From DATARH01 sp963778385 (GTDB taxonomy: Bacteria > Pseudomonadota > Alphaproteobacteria > ATCC43930 > CGMCC-115725): DNA of 64,000 nucleotides. The stretch lies in assembly GCA_963778385.1 (NCBI GenBank), contig CAVZUA010000026.1:62001-126000 (forward strand), in the 5' to 3' direction. Positions 48,657-57,408 of the stretch are shown here, in pieces (within the stretch, counting starts at the first letter, position 1; the number at the start of each line of letters is the position of its first letter). The translations under genes and the position numbers were made by a program. Under the pieces are notes generated by a model. The model was not told the DNA's origin, did no database searches, and saw only the letters and a list, made by a program, of their open reading frames with translations.

Positions 48657-49906
48657 CTGCTCGCGCGGGCGTTGGCCGGTGCGCTTGCCGGCAACAGGTC
48701 GTCGCGCCAGCGCAGGGCGATGAGTGCGGTCAGGACACTGCCGACGACGCAATAGAGCGAAACCGTCGCGACAAAGCCGATCCGATCGATCAGCGCTCCG
48801 GCGACTAGCAGGCCGGGCGGCACGCCGTAGATCGCCAGCGTCCGCACCCCCATGACCCGGCCGCGATAGCGCGCGCCGGCGCTGTGCAGCAATAACACCG
48901 ACATCGGTACCAGGCTCATCGCCTGCGCAGCGCCGGCCAGTACAAGTGCGACCCGGCCGGTCGCCGGTTCGGGCATGGTCGCGAAGACGAGCAGGAAGGC
49001 GTACCAGACCAGTGCGAAGACGACCATCATCCGCGCCGGACGCAGCAGTCTGCCGGCGAGGCCGACCGCGATCGAGCCGATCAGCGAGCCCAGCGCAAAG
49101 CTTGCCACCAGCGTGCCGAGCCCGGTCTCGTCGATGTGGTAGACGCTGCGGGCGACATAAGGCAACAAGCCACTGGTCAGCGGAAACGCCGTCAGATTGA
49201 CGAGCAGCGCCAGCCAGATCGCCGCCAGCGAGACCGGCGTGTCCCAGACATAGGCGAGCCCGTCGATGAGGTCGCGCCACAGCGTCGGCCGGGTTGGCTC
49301 GCGAACGTAACGCCGCCCGCCGACGCCGAGCGTCAGCAGAAAGCCGCCAGCGTAGAACACGCTGATTACCGCATAGACCGTGCCCATGCCAAACGCGGCG
49401 AACAGTCCGGCACCGGCCAGTGAACCGGCGATACGTGCCGAATCCTGCGTCGTGCGCGAAATCCCCATCGCCGGCATCAGTTGTCCCAACGGGATGGTCT
49501 CGGCGATCAGCGCGTTGCGCATCGTCTGGTCGGACGGCCGGATCAGCCCCGACGCGATCGCCAGCAGGAAGACGTAGAACGGCCGCAGCCCGCCGCTCGT
49601 GGCCAGCGCCGTCATCGTCAGTGCCAGCCCGGCATAGCTGATTCGCATCGCGCAGAGGATCGCCCGGTGCCCGATCCGGTCCCCGGCCATGCCGACCAGC
49701 GGCGCGAGCAGGGTGCCGAGATATTGCAGCGCCCAGAACAGGCTGAGCAGCAAGACCGAGCCGGTCTCCACCAGGATGTACCAGCCGAGCACTAGCATCT
49801 CCATCTCGACACCCCAGGAGGTGAGCAGATCCGCCGGAAACTGAAAGCGGAAGCTGCGCACGCGGAAGGGCGCGAGCATGGGGATCGAGGACAGCGCAGC
49901 GATCAT
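48653..49906 (-). CDS. MFS transporter (EntS/MFS_3-like)
   Basis: A 417-residue major facilitator with about 12 helices. The motif A-like loop GMAGDRIGHRAILCAM follows helix 2, and SGLIRPSDQTMRNALIAETIP and SRTTQDSARIAGSLAGAGLF match the enterobactin-exporter-like MFS_3 family. The second-half loop reads AGARYRGRVMGVRTLAIYG. Substrate is unknown. It is convergent with the ketopantoate-reductase-family gene, with a 4-base overlap. Confidence 0.87.
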   Translation of the reverse strand: MIAALSSIPMLAPFRVRSFRFQFPADLLTSWGVEMEMLVLGWYILVETGSVLLLSLFWALQYLGTLLAPLVGMAGDRIGHRAILCAMRISYAGLALTMTALATSGGLRPFYVFLLAIASGLIRPSDQTMRNALIAETIPLGQLMPAMGISRTTQDSARIAGSLAGAGLFAAFGMGTVYAVISVFYAGGFLLTLGVGGRRYVREPTRPTLWRDLIDGLAYVWDTPVSLAAIWLALLVNLTAFPLTSGLLPYVARSVYHIDETGLGTLVASFALGSLIGSIAVGLAGRLLRPARMMVVFALVWYAFLLVFATMPEPATGRVALVLAGAAQAMSLVPMSVLLLHSAGARYRGRVMGVRTLAIYGVPPGLLVAGALIDRIGFVATVSLYCVVGSVLTALIALRWRDDLLPASAPANARASS

Positions 49907-50129
49907 GCGCCGCTGTCTCGCATGGCGTTTTCCTCCGATGGTGTTTTCGGCCGTCCATGGCCAGAACGGCTTGAACCCAAACTGCCTAAAACATGGTCAC
50001 CGGCGATCCTGAGCACGCTTGCGGCGGCAATATCAACGGACGATTTGTCTGGTATGCCATTCGCGCCGATGACGGGGCGGCCAGCCCACCCCATTTGCCG
50101 GGCAATTCCTCCGACAAAGGCATCGTCCG

Positions 50130-50828
50130 ATGATCGAATTACGGCCTTTCGGCAGTCTCGGCGGCGGCCAGCACGGCTGGCTCGATACCCGCCATCATTT
50201 CTCCTTCGCCGACTACCGCGATCCGGCGCGGGTGCATTGGGGCAGCCTGCGGGTGTGGAACGACGACGCGATCGCCCCCGGCACCGGGTTTGACCCACAC
50301 CCCCATCAGGACATGGAGATCATCACCTATGTCCGCGAGGGCGCGGTCACCCATCAGGACAGCCTCGGCAATACCGGCCGCACCGTCGCCGGCGACGTGC
50401 AGGTGATGAGCGCCGGCACTGGCATCCGCCACGCCGAATACAATCGCGAGAACGTGGCAACGCGCCTGTTCCAGATCTGGATCATCCCCGACCAGAAGGG
50501 CGGCGCGCCGTCCTGGGATACGCGGCCGTTCCCGAAAGGCGACCGTGCCGGCGCTTTCGTGACGCTGGCGAGCGGCCTGCCCGGTGACGCCGAGGCGCTG
50601 CCGATCCGCACGTCCGCGCGGGTCGTCGGCGCGACGCTCAAGGCCGGGCAGCAGGTGGAATACCAACTCGCCGCCGGCCGTCACGCCTATCTCGTCCCGG
50701 CGGCCGGCAAGATCGAGGTAAACGGCATCGCCGCCGATACCGGCGACGGCCTGGCGATCGCGGACGAGCGCGTATTGCATGTCACCGCGACCGAGGACGC
50801 CGAGATTGTCCTCGTCGACGCGGCGTAG
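50130..50828 (+). CDS. Pirin family protein (YhhW-like)
   Basis: A 232-residue bicupin. Metal ligands are His57 and His59 (FDPHPHQDMEI), His101 and Glu103 (GIRHAEYN). HFSFADYRDP and VQVMSAGTGIRHAE are signature segments. The C-terminal half is a second cupin-like domain. YhhW-type pirins can oxidise quercetin; the natural role is unknown. It has no visible operon partner. Confidence 0.9.
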   Translation: MIELRPFGSLGGGQHGWLDTRHHFSFADYRDPARVHWGSLRVWNDDAIAPGTGFDPHPHQDMEIITYVREGAVTHQDSLGNTGRTVAGDVQVMSAGTGIRHAEYNRENVATRLFQIWIIPDQKGGAPSWDTRPFPKGDRAGAFVTLASGLPGDAEALPIRTSARVVGATLKAGQQVEYQLAAGRHAYLVPAAGKIEVNGIAADTGDGLAIADERVLHVTATEDAEIVLVDAA

Positions 50829-50837
50829 CGTGTAGGC

Positions 50838-50962
50838 TGCCCCCTCACCCCAACCCTCTCGCCGTAAACCGGGGCGAGGGAGCGCGCTGGAAGCCTGTTC
50901 CCTCGCCCTGCGTAAGCGGGGAGGGGGAAGGGCCCAGCCCATGGGCTGGGAGGATGAGGGGC
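50838..50962. repeat. GC-rich palindromic repeats between pirin and bdhA
   Basis: A composite of GGGCGAGGGAGC and GTTCCCTCGCCC arms, plus the perfect hairpin CCCAGCCCATGGGCTGGG at ~50935-50952. It separates convergent genes and is related in composition to the CCCTCCCCCGC family. Confidence 0.6.
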
Positions 50963-50981
50963 AGCCGCTTCCCTCTAGTGG

Positions 50982-51764
50982 CTACTGCGCCACCCAGCCG
51001 CCGTCGATCGACAGCGCCGCGCCGGTCATCGTAGAGGCCGCCTCGCTGCACAAGAACACGGCGAGCCCGCCGATCTTTTCCGGCGTCGTGTATTGCAGCA
51101 TCGGCTGTTTTTCGCGCAGCAGATCGTCATGCGCCTGCTGGTACGGAATGCCCTGCGCGGCGGCGCGCGCCTCGATCTGCTGTTTGACGAGCGCGGTCAG
51201 CACCCAGCCGGGACAGATCGCGTTGCAGGTGACCCCCGAATTCGCGGCCTCGATGGCGATGACCTTGGTCAGGCCGACGAGGCCGTGCTTGGCGGTCACG
51301 TAGGCGGCCTTCTCCGCGCTCGCGACCAGACCGTGCGCCGAGGCGATATTGATGATGCGGCCCCAGCCTTTCGCGGTCATATGCGGCAGCGCCGCCTTGG
51401 CGCTATGGAATGACGCCGATAGGTTGATCGCGATCACCGCATCCCAGCGCTCCTCGGGGAAGTCGACGACTTTGGCGACATGCTGGATACCGGCATTGTT
51501 GACCAGGATGTCGACCCCGCCGAGTTGTGCGACCGTCGCCTCGACCATGTCGCGGATCTCCGCGGGCTTCGTCATGTCGGCGGGCGAATAAGCCGTCCGT
51601 ATACCGTATTTCTCGCCAAGCCCTCGCCCGACCGCGGCGATCGCTTCGGGTTCGCCGAACCCGTTGAGCATGATGTCGCAGCCTTCCGCGGCGAGCGCGG
51701 TGGCGATGCCGAGCCCGATGCCGCTGGTCGAGCCGGTGACGATGGCGATCTTACCCTTGAGCAT
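50982..51764 (-). CDS. bdhA: 3-hydroxybutyrate dehydrogenase
   Basis: Classical SDR of 260 residues converting D-3-hydroxybutyrate to acetoacetate with NAD. VTGSTSGIGLGIATALAAEGCDIMLNGFG holds the TGxxxGIG motif. NNAGIQHVAKVVDFPEERW and IINIASAHGLVASAEKAAYVTAKHG (catalytic Ser, Tyr, Lys) follow. NAICPGWVLTALVKQQIEARA with the late TIDGGW-like SIDGGWVAQ is highly specific for BdhA. It fits turnover of polyhydroxybutyrate stores. It is divergent from the EamA gene. Confidence 0.93.
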   Translation of the reverse strand: MLKGKIAIVTGSTSGIGLGIATALAAEGCDIMLNGFGEPEAIAAVGRGLGEKYGIRTAYSPADMTKPAEIRDMVEATVAQLGGVDILVNNAGIQHVAKVVDFPEERWDAVIAINLSASFHSAKAALPHMTAKGWGRIINIASAHGLVASAEKAAYVTAKHGLVGLTKVIAIEAANSGVTCNAICPGWVLTALVKQQIEARAAAQGIPYQQAHDDLLREKQPMLQYTTPEKIGGLAVFLCSEAASTMTGAALSIDGGWVAQ

Positions 51765-51885
51765 GAGCGCATCCTTTTTGCCTTCTGCGGCGATAGGTGA
51801 TGCCTCGCATCAATCCCGCCAATCGACAATTGGGCGTGGCGTCGCAATGATCCGCAGCAACCGGTCGTGACGGCGAGGGGAACCG

Positions 51886-52323
51886 ATGAAACCCATGCTC
51901 TTGTCCTGGCAGCTTTGGGCGGTGCTGTCGGCGTTTTTCGCGGCGCTGACTGCGATCTTCGCCAAGGTCGGGGTGGAGAATGTCAACTCCGACCTGGCAA
52001 CCTTTATCCGCACGCTGGTGGTGATCGTCGTCCTGGCGGGCATTTTGGCCGCAACCGGCCAATGGCAACCGCCGGGCACGATCAGTGGCCGCACCTACCT
52101 CTTTCTGGCTTTGTCGGGGTTGGGCACCGGCGCGTCATGGCTGTGCTATTTCCGCGCGCTGCAGCTCGGTGATGCCGCGCGTGTCGCACCGATCGACAAG
52201 CTCAGCGTCGTGCTCGTCGCGCTGTTCGGTGTCGGCTTTCTCGGCGAGCGGCTTTCGGCGGTTAACTGGTTCGGCGTCGCCGCGATCGCCGGTGGCGCGA
52301 TCCTCGTCGCCTATCGCGGGTGA
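51886..52323 (+). CDS. Single-domain EamA/DMT transporter
   Basis: A 145-residue membrane protein with about five helices, i.e. half of a usual 10-helix EamA carrier. WQLWAVLSAFFAALTAIFAKVGVENVNSDLATFIRT is the conserved start and FRALQLGDAARVAPIDKLSVVLVALFGVGFLGERLS is the EamA core. Such half-size proteins are thought to work as dimers. Substrate is unknown. Its stop is 6 bases from the convergent cyclase stop. Confidence 0.87.
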   Translation: MKPMLLSWQLWAVLSAFFAALTAIFAKVGVENVNSDLATFIRTLVVIVVLAGILAATGQWQPPGTISGRTYLFLALSGLGTGASWLCYFRALQLGDAARVAPIDKLSVVLVALFGVGFLGERLSAVNWFGVAAIAGGAILVAYRG

Positions 52324-52329
52324 ACAGGG

Positions 52330-54132
52330 TCACGGCGCCGGAATGCGGCGCAACGCGACCGGTTCGGCAAAGCCTTTGACCCGCGCCGTCTCCGGCCGGG
52401 CACCGAGCGGTGCCAGGCGCTCGGCGATCCCCGGCTCCCCGGCCATCGTCTCGGACAGCACGATATCGCCGCCGGCGCTCTCGCCTTGCAGCCGCGCTGC
52501 GAGATTGACTGTGCCGCCGAAATAATCGAGCCGATCGTTCAGCGTCACCGCGATGCAGGCGCCGCTGTGCAATCCGATCTTGACGAGGATCGCAACACCG
52601 TCTTCGCCCTCCGCCACCGCGAGATGGCGGTTGAATTCGGCGATCGCGTCGCGGATCGCCAGCGCCGCATCGAGCGCGTTGACCGGGTCGGTGAACGCCG
52701 CCATCACCGCGTCGCCGATGGTCTTGACCACGGCGCCGTCATGTTCGCGGACCGCGCGCGTCAGCACGGCATAATGCTCGCGCACAAAACCGTAGGCGCG
52801 CCCGTCGCCGACCCGGTTGTAGAGATCGGTCGATCCCTTGATGTCGGTGAAAAGAAAGGCGATGCGGCCGATCGCCACCTGATCGCCCGGACGCAGCACC
52901 GTGTCGGCGAAGAGGTCGCGGAAAGCCTGCATTGTCGTTGCTTCGTGTGCGGTCAGCGCGTCCTGTGCCCAGCGCCGGTCTTCGATGACCAGCGTCTTGC
53001 CGATGGCGTCGTCGTTGCGCGCTTCGATCCGACCGGGTGCGCCGGATTCGCCGAGGACCGAGCCGTCGCCGGTCAGCGTGATCCTCGGCGCGCGGCCGTC
53101 GGCGACGGCGAGCTCGCAACGGCCGCCGGGCTCGACGGTTCGAACCCGGTAGATGCCGTCGGGCAGTTCGGCTTCTATCGCCGCCCTTTCTCCCGCGGCG
53201 AGGCGCTGCTGGACCTTGATGTGTTCGGCCTGCAGGGGGCTCGCGAGGCAATAGCCGCCGGCGCCAAGTTCGCGCACCGTGGCGGCCGGTTCGAAGGTGA
53301 CCTCGACGTTTTGCGTAAAGTCGCGCGCGTAGTCGATATTGCAGGACGAGCAGTGGGCGCCTTGCGGCAGCTGGTCAAGGCTCGTCGCTGTCACTTTGGC
53401 GCCGCGGCATTGCGGACAGACGAGGTCCCAGCGCAACGTCAGCAGCCCTTCCTGCACGGCTGCCAGGCAGGTCTCGATCACCGCCCGCGGCGATACCCGC
53501 CAGCGCCGCGCCAGGGCGCGCGGGCGCATCCGTTCGAGGTCGGTCTCCGGCGCTTCGAGCAGATGATGGGCGAGCTCGTGCGCGGCATCATGGCCGCGCG
53601 CGGCCAGCGCCGCGGCGCTGACCTCTACGCGCTTGCGGACCTCCGGCGCGACCGGTATCGCTCCCGAGAGCGAGGCCGAAAAGTTTGCCGCTTCTGCGAA
53701 TTGGGCGGCGTCGTGGAACAGACGGTCGAGAATTTTCCCCGTGCGTCGCAGGCCGTGGGTGCGCAAGGCGAGCGCCACCGGCCAGGCGACGTCGAATGTC
53801 ATGCGATAGCGGACGCGGGTCCCGTTGGCCTCGGGGTCGAGGAGGATGCGGCTCGCTAGCCCACGGACCAGCCGACTGTGAAATCGCCGTTCATGGCTAT
53901 AGCGCCGGCCGGCGACCCATTCCGGTACGCCTTCTTCCCAAATCATGGTCATGCCGAAGCGGCGGGCGCTGGCGATGCGTTCGACGGTGCCGTCGGCGCG
54001 AGGGGTATCGATGACCGTATAGCGCGGAAAGCCGTTGGCCTCGCCGATCCGCGCGGTGTCGGCAATCAGCGGCCACAGCGCCTCGGGCGAGGCGGCGAAA
54101 TGCCACTCCCACTGGCGCTCGACGACCGGCAT
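52330..54132 (-). CDS. Class III adenylyl cyclase with SRPBCC and zinc-ribbon-like N-terminal domains (DUF5939 type)
   Basis: A 600-residue soluble signalling protein. Residues ~1-150 form an SRPBCC/START-like ligand-binding fold (WEWHFAASPEALWPLIADTARIGEANGFPRY). Residues ~170-300 hold a helical part and two Cys pairs (CPQCRG and CSSC), a likely zinc ribbon within DUF5939. The C-terminal cyclase has metal Asp430 (FLFTDIKGST) and Asp474 (VVKTIGDAVMAAF). Lys470 and Asp536 (DYFGGTVN) are the ATP-selecting pair, and Asn543/Arg547 (VNLAARL) are the transition-state residues. All catalytic residues are present, so cAMP synthesis is predicted, perhaps in response to a hydrophobic ligand. Confidence 0.88.
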   Translation of the reverse strand: MPVVERQWEWHFAASPEALWPLIADTARIGEANGFPRYTVIDTPRADGTVERIASARRFGMTMIWEEGVPEWVAGRRYSHERRFHSRLVRGLASRILLDPEANGTRVRYRMTFDVAWPVALALRTHGLRRTGKILDRLFHDAAQFAEAANFSASLSGAIPVAPEVRKRVEVSAAALAARGHDAAHELAHHLLEAPETDLERMRPRALARRWRVSPRAVIETCLAAVQEGLLTLRWDLVCPQCRGAKVTATSLDQLPQGAHCSSCNIDYARDFTQNVEVTFEPAATVRELGAGGYCLASPLQAEHIKVQQRLAAGERAAIEAELPDGIYRVRTVEPGGRCELAVADGRAPRITLTGDGSVLGESGAPGRIEARNDDAIGKTLVIEDRRWAQDALTAHEATTMQAFRDLFADTVLRPGDQVAIGRIAFLFTDIKGSTDLYNRVGDGRAYGFVREHYAVLTRAVREHDGAVVKTIGDAVMAAFTDPVNALDAALAIRDAIAEFNRHLAVAEGEDGVAILVKIGLHSGACIAVTLNDRLDYFGGTVNLAARLQGESAGGDIVLSETMAGEPGIAERLAPLGARPETARVKGFAEPVALRRIPAP

Positions 54133-54207
54133 CGCGGTTCCTTGCTTAGCCCTATCGGCGGAGACTACGCGATTGCATCGACCGAGTTGGCAGGCTAATC
54201 AGACGCG

Positions 54208-54549
54208 ATGCCGCCAAAACGCAACCCGCTGAATCTCAATCCGCTGCAGCTCAAGACGCTGACCTTGCTGCAGGCCCTTGCCGCTCTGCCCGATGCCAAG
54301 CCGGGCGAGGCGGAAGGCAGCGTGGTGCTGACCAGCCTGCCGGACCCGCACGGCGACCATTTCCATCTTGGCGATGCGGTCGTCGCGGCGAAGGACGCCA
54401 CCGGGCTGCGCAATTCCGCCGTTTGGGCCGCGCTCGAACGCAAGGGGCTGGTAAGCACGCAGTTCCCGCAATCGGCAACGCTGCTCGCCGCCGGCCGCGA
54501 CTACGAGACCGGCCTCAAGGACACCGTTCTCCATCGGTCGAGCCATTAA
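54208..54549 (+). CDS. Conserved-looking hypothetical protein (113 aa)
   Basis: Family not identified. It is soluble, with LNPLQLKTLTLLQALAALPD, a central HGDHFHLGDAVVAAKDATGL (His-rich loop) and SAVWAALERKGLVSTQFPQSATL. The last part resembles a small winged-helix (WAALERKGLV). It is divergent from the cyclase gene and ended by a strong hairpin. Confidence 0.6.
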   Translation: MPPKRNPLNLNPLQLKTLTLLQALAALPDAKPGEAEGSVVLTSLPDPHGDHFHLGDAVVAAKDATGLRNSAVWAALERKGLVSTQFPQSATLLAAGRDYETGLKDTVLHRSSH

Positions 54550-54590
54550 GGTTGGGAGCGGGGCTAAGAACTCCCCGGGTCAAGCCGGGG

Positions 54591-54628
54591 CTGGGCAGTT
54601 AGACGCCTGCGTCTAACTACCCAGCTTT
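54591..54628. terminator. Bidirectional terminator between the 113-aa gene and mlaC
   Basis: Arms CTGGGCAGTTAGACGC (54591-54606) and GCGTCTAACTACCCAG (54609-54624) pair with one mismatch, followed by CTTTTG on the plus strand. The right arm contains the end of mlaC, so the hairpin can serve both convergent genes. Confidence 0.7.
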
Positions 54629-55206
54629 TGCCGCAGCCGATCGAGCAGATACTGCACCTGGCCGCCGCCCTGCTGGATGACCGACGCGAATTCGTCGCGT
54701 TGGGTCACCGCCATGCTGACGCCGGCGACATAGGCATCGGTGATCTTCCACCCGCCTTCGCTGACCAGGTGCCACTCGACGCGGATTTTGCCGCCATCGT
54801 TGCGGGTGATCTCGCTAAGAACAATGGTCTCGTCACCGCGCGGCTGGGCATTGAGCGCGGTGAATTTTTCGCCGGCGTATTGTGCCAGACGTCCGGCATA
54901 GGCTTGCGCCAGATATTCGCGCAGCAGCCCGAGAAATTGCTGCTGCTGTTCGGGCGTTGCGACGTTCCAATAGCGGCCGAGCACAAAGCGGCCGATCCGC
55001 GGCAGATCGAAATAGGCGCCGAACAACTCGCGGAAGCGCTGCACGCGCGCCGCCGGCCCGGCGCTCGGGCCGAGCACCTGGATCGCCTGCACGCCGAGCT
55101 CATTGATAAACGCGACGGGGTCGGCCTGAGCCGCCGCCCGCGGCGGGGCTGCAAACACTCCGGCACTCAGCAAGAGCGCGAATAGCGCAAACCAGCGGCG
55201 GGTCAT
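54613..55206 (-). CDS. mlaC: Phospholipid-transport periplasmic protein MlaC
   Basis: A 197-residue periplasmic lipid carrier of the Mla pathway between outer-membrane MlaA and the inner-membrane MlaFEDB complex. The signal peptide is ALFALLLSAGVFAAPPRAAAQ. The MlaC fold has FRELFGAYFDLPRIGRFVLGRYWNVATPEQQQQFLGLLREYLAQAYAGRL, then KIRVEWHLVSEGGWKITDAYVAGVSMAVTQRDEFASVIQQGG. mlaA lies 7 bases upstream. The mlaFEDB genes are not in the window. Confidence 0.93.
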   Translation of the reverse strand: MTRRWFALFALLLSAGVFAAPPRAAAQADPVAFINELGVQAIQVLGPSAGPAARVQRFRELFGAYFDLPRIGRFVLGRYWNVATPEQQQQFLGLLREYLAQAYAGRLAQYAGEKFTALNAQPRGDETIVLSEITRNDGGKIRVEWHLVSEGGWKITDAYVAGVSMAVTQRDEFASVIQQGGGQVQYLLDRLRQKLGS

Positions 55207-55213
55207 CGCCAGA

Positions 55214-56162
55214 TCAACGGTGGTTGGACGGCAGCGAAGGATTCATCGGCGATTTTTGCAGATCCGCCAAGGAGGACGGCGCCTGCGGCGCGATCTGATA
55301 GCTCATCGCCGGTTTGTTGGCTGCGGTCGGCAGGGCGGCGATTGACGGCCCCGGCACCGGCGGTGGCAAGGCGCTCGCGCCTAGCAGCGGCGACGCATTC
55401 GGCACGTCTTCTTTCTGGTGGCGGACTTGCGCTGCGCGACGCTGGCGCGCCAGCGAGCGGACCGTGGCGTAGAAATCGAGCGATGTGCGCTCGATTTCGG
55501 CCAGATTCTCGATGTTGCGTGAGCGCTCGTCGATGCCTGAGACGGTGCCCCGAACGAAGCTCGCCCAAATTCGGTGATGCTCGCTGGCGACAATGTTGCC
55601 CGGATCACCAAAACTGTCGCCGACTTCGCCGATGAAATCGCGCGGGTTCGAGGGGCCAAGGATCGGCAACATCAGATACGGTCCCGATGCTATGCCCCAG
55701 TTCGCGAAGGTGATGCCGAGATCGTTGGTGTGATACGGAATGCCAACTTTCGTCGCGACATCGATAAGCCCGCCGAGCCCGAGCGTCGTGTTGAGCACCG
55801 CCCGACTGACCGTGTCGCCGGCCAGATTCTGCTTGCCCTTGCAGGACGTCGTTGGCGAAAATGATCGGCGAATTCAGGTTTTGCAGAAAGTCGTGGATCA
55901 TATCGCGGAAAGGGTTCGGAATCACCGCGCGATACGCATTGGCGACCGGCACCAGCACGGTGCGGTCGACCGCCTGATTAAAACCGAAGATCGCCCGGTT
56001 GGTGTTTTCCCACGGGTCGCCGTTGTCGTCGATATCGACAGACGAAGCCGTCGTCGCCGGTGCCGGTTGCGCGAATGCTTCGCGCGCGCCCGGCATGGCA
56101 CAAACGGCCAGCGCCGCCGTGATGATCAAACCCAACCAAAAACGCGCGGCGTTGCGATACAT
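55214..56162 (-). pseudogene. mlaA: mlaA (VacJ) with a one-base frameshift
   Basis: Outer-membrane MlaA/VacJ, which removes misplaced phospholipids, split into two frames. The first (from MYRNAARFWLG at 56162) has a signal peptide, then DPWENTNRAIFGFNQAVDRTVLVPVANAYRAVIPNPFRDMIHDFLQNLNSPIIFANDVLQG. The second resumes at LNTTLGLGGLIDVATKVGIPYHTNDLGITFANWG and ends at 55214. Removing one C from CCC at 55836-55838 (GGGC on the coding strand) restores NDVLQGKQNLAGDTVSRAVLNTT. The break may be a homopolymer sequencing error or a true mutation. A lipobox is not clear (LAVCAM). Confidence 0.85.
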
Positions 56163-56361
56163 CAAGAACCCTCGTGTTCTGGCCGGCGGCGCGGCGGGAT
56201 AATGACCAATAACGTACGTGCGCGGCAAGCGATCCGTTTCGGCAATACCGGTATTATGCGTAGAAATCGTTAACCATGCAGCGATATTCCAGATGGCATC
56301 GATCACGGGTACGGGGACTGTCGGCGATGTGGTCGCCGCATGCCGCGAAGTGCGGTTGACG

Positions 56362-56381
56362 ATATAAAGATATCTTTATAT
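56362..56381 (+). promoter_or_regulatory. 20-bp perfect palindromic operator of the methionine-cycle operon
   Basis: ATATAAAGATATCTTTATAT is fully self-complementary. It directly follows a -35-like TTGACG (56356-56361), so a bound repressor would cover the -10 region. It is the natural site for the ArsR-type regulator encoded just downstream. The sequence agrees with my recollection of the SahR-type operator in alphaproteobacteria. Confidence 0.65.
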
Positions 56382-56391
56382 GTTTCAGTCT

Positions 56392-57408
56392 ATGGTCGAC
56401 ACCATGGACCACGATGTCTCCCTGAACGATTTGCTCGCCGCCCTGCGCGCGGTCGCCGAGCCGACGCGGTTGCGGTTGCTGGTATTGTGCTCGCATGGCG
56501 AACTGACGGTCAGCGAACTGGCGGAAATTCTTGGCCAGAGCCAACCGCGGGTCTCGCGCCATCTGAAACTGCTGTGCGAGGCGGGGCTGCTCGATCGCTT
56601 CCGCGAAGGCAGCTGGGTATTTTACCGGCTGAGCCCGCGGGGGACGGCGGGCACGTTCGCGCAGGATCTCGTCGTCGCCTGTGGACGGCGCGACCCGACC
56701 ATTGCCCTTGATCTGCAGCGACTATCAGCGATCAAGCGCGAGCGCGCCGAGCGCGCGGCCGCCTTCTTCAGCGACATCGCCCCGCACTGGGACAGCATCC
56801 GCTCGCTTTATGTCGACGAGCGCGAGGTCGAGGCGGCGCTGGTCGAGATCATCGCGGCTACGGCGCCGCGCGATCTGCTGGATATCGGCACTGGTACCGG
56901 CCGGATGATCGAGGTGCTGGCGTCGCGTGTCGGCCAGGCGCTTGGCGTCGATCAATCGCGCGAGATGCTTGCCGTCGCCCGGGTCAATCTCGAACGCGCC
57001 GGTGCAGTGAATTGCATGGTGCGGCTCGGCGACATGTACCAGCTGCCGCTGCCGGACGCGTCGTTCGATGCGGTGGTCATCCACCAGGTGCTGCATTACG
57101 CCGACCGGCCGGCGGCAGTGATCGCCGAGGCCGCGCGAGTGTTGCGTCCCAACGGGGTGCTGGTCGTCGTCGATTTCGCACCGCATCTGCTCGAATTCTT
57201 GCGTGACGAGCATGCCCACCATCGCCTCGGCTTCAGCGATGCTGAAGTCGCCGAATGGTGCCAGGCCGCTGGGCTAGACCCGGCGCCGCCGCGCCATCTG
57301 CGTGGGGAGCCGCTGACCGTGGCGATCTGGACCTCCCATCGCCAAGCCGCCGTTCAGCCGGAACCGCGACCGGGCCTCGCCGCTTCTGAACAGGTATTGC
57401 AGCCATGA
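56392..57408 (+). CDS. ArsR-family regulator fused to SAM-dependent methyltransferase (SahR-like)
   Basis: About 338 residues. Residues ~5-85 form an ArsR winged helix: LLAALRAVAEPTRLRLLVLCSHGELTVSELAEILGQSQPRVSRHLKLLCEAGLLDRFREGSWVFYRL. From ~140 on is a class I methyltransferase fold with LLDIGTGTGRMIEVLA, GVDQSREMLAVAR and LRPNGVLVVVDFAPH. Proteins of this build next to metF/metH are SahR-like repressors thought to sense S-adenosylhomocysteine through the methyltransferase fold. Starts at 56380, 56392 and 56404 are in frame; the first lies inside the operator. Its stop overlaps the metF start (ATGA). Confidence 0.88.
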   Translation: MVDTMDHDVSLNDLLAALRAVAEPTRLRLLVLCSHGELTVSELAEILGQSQPRVSRHLKLLCEAGLLDRFREGSWVFYRLSPRGTAGTFAQDLVVACGRRDPTIALDLQRLSAIKRERAERAAAFFSDIAPHWDSIRSLYVDEREVEAALVEIIAATAPRDLLDIGTGTGRMIEVLASRVGQALGVDQSREMLAVARVNLERAGAVNCMVRLGDMYQLPLPDASFDAVVIHQVLHYADRPAAVIAEAARVLRPNGVLVVVDFAPHLLEFLRDEHAHHRLGFSDAEVAEWCQAAGLDPAPPRHLRGEPLTVAIWTSHRQAAVQPEPRPGLAASEQVLQP

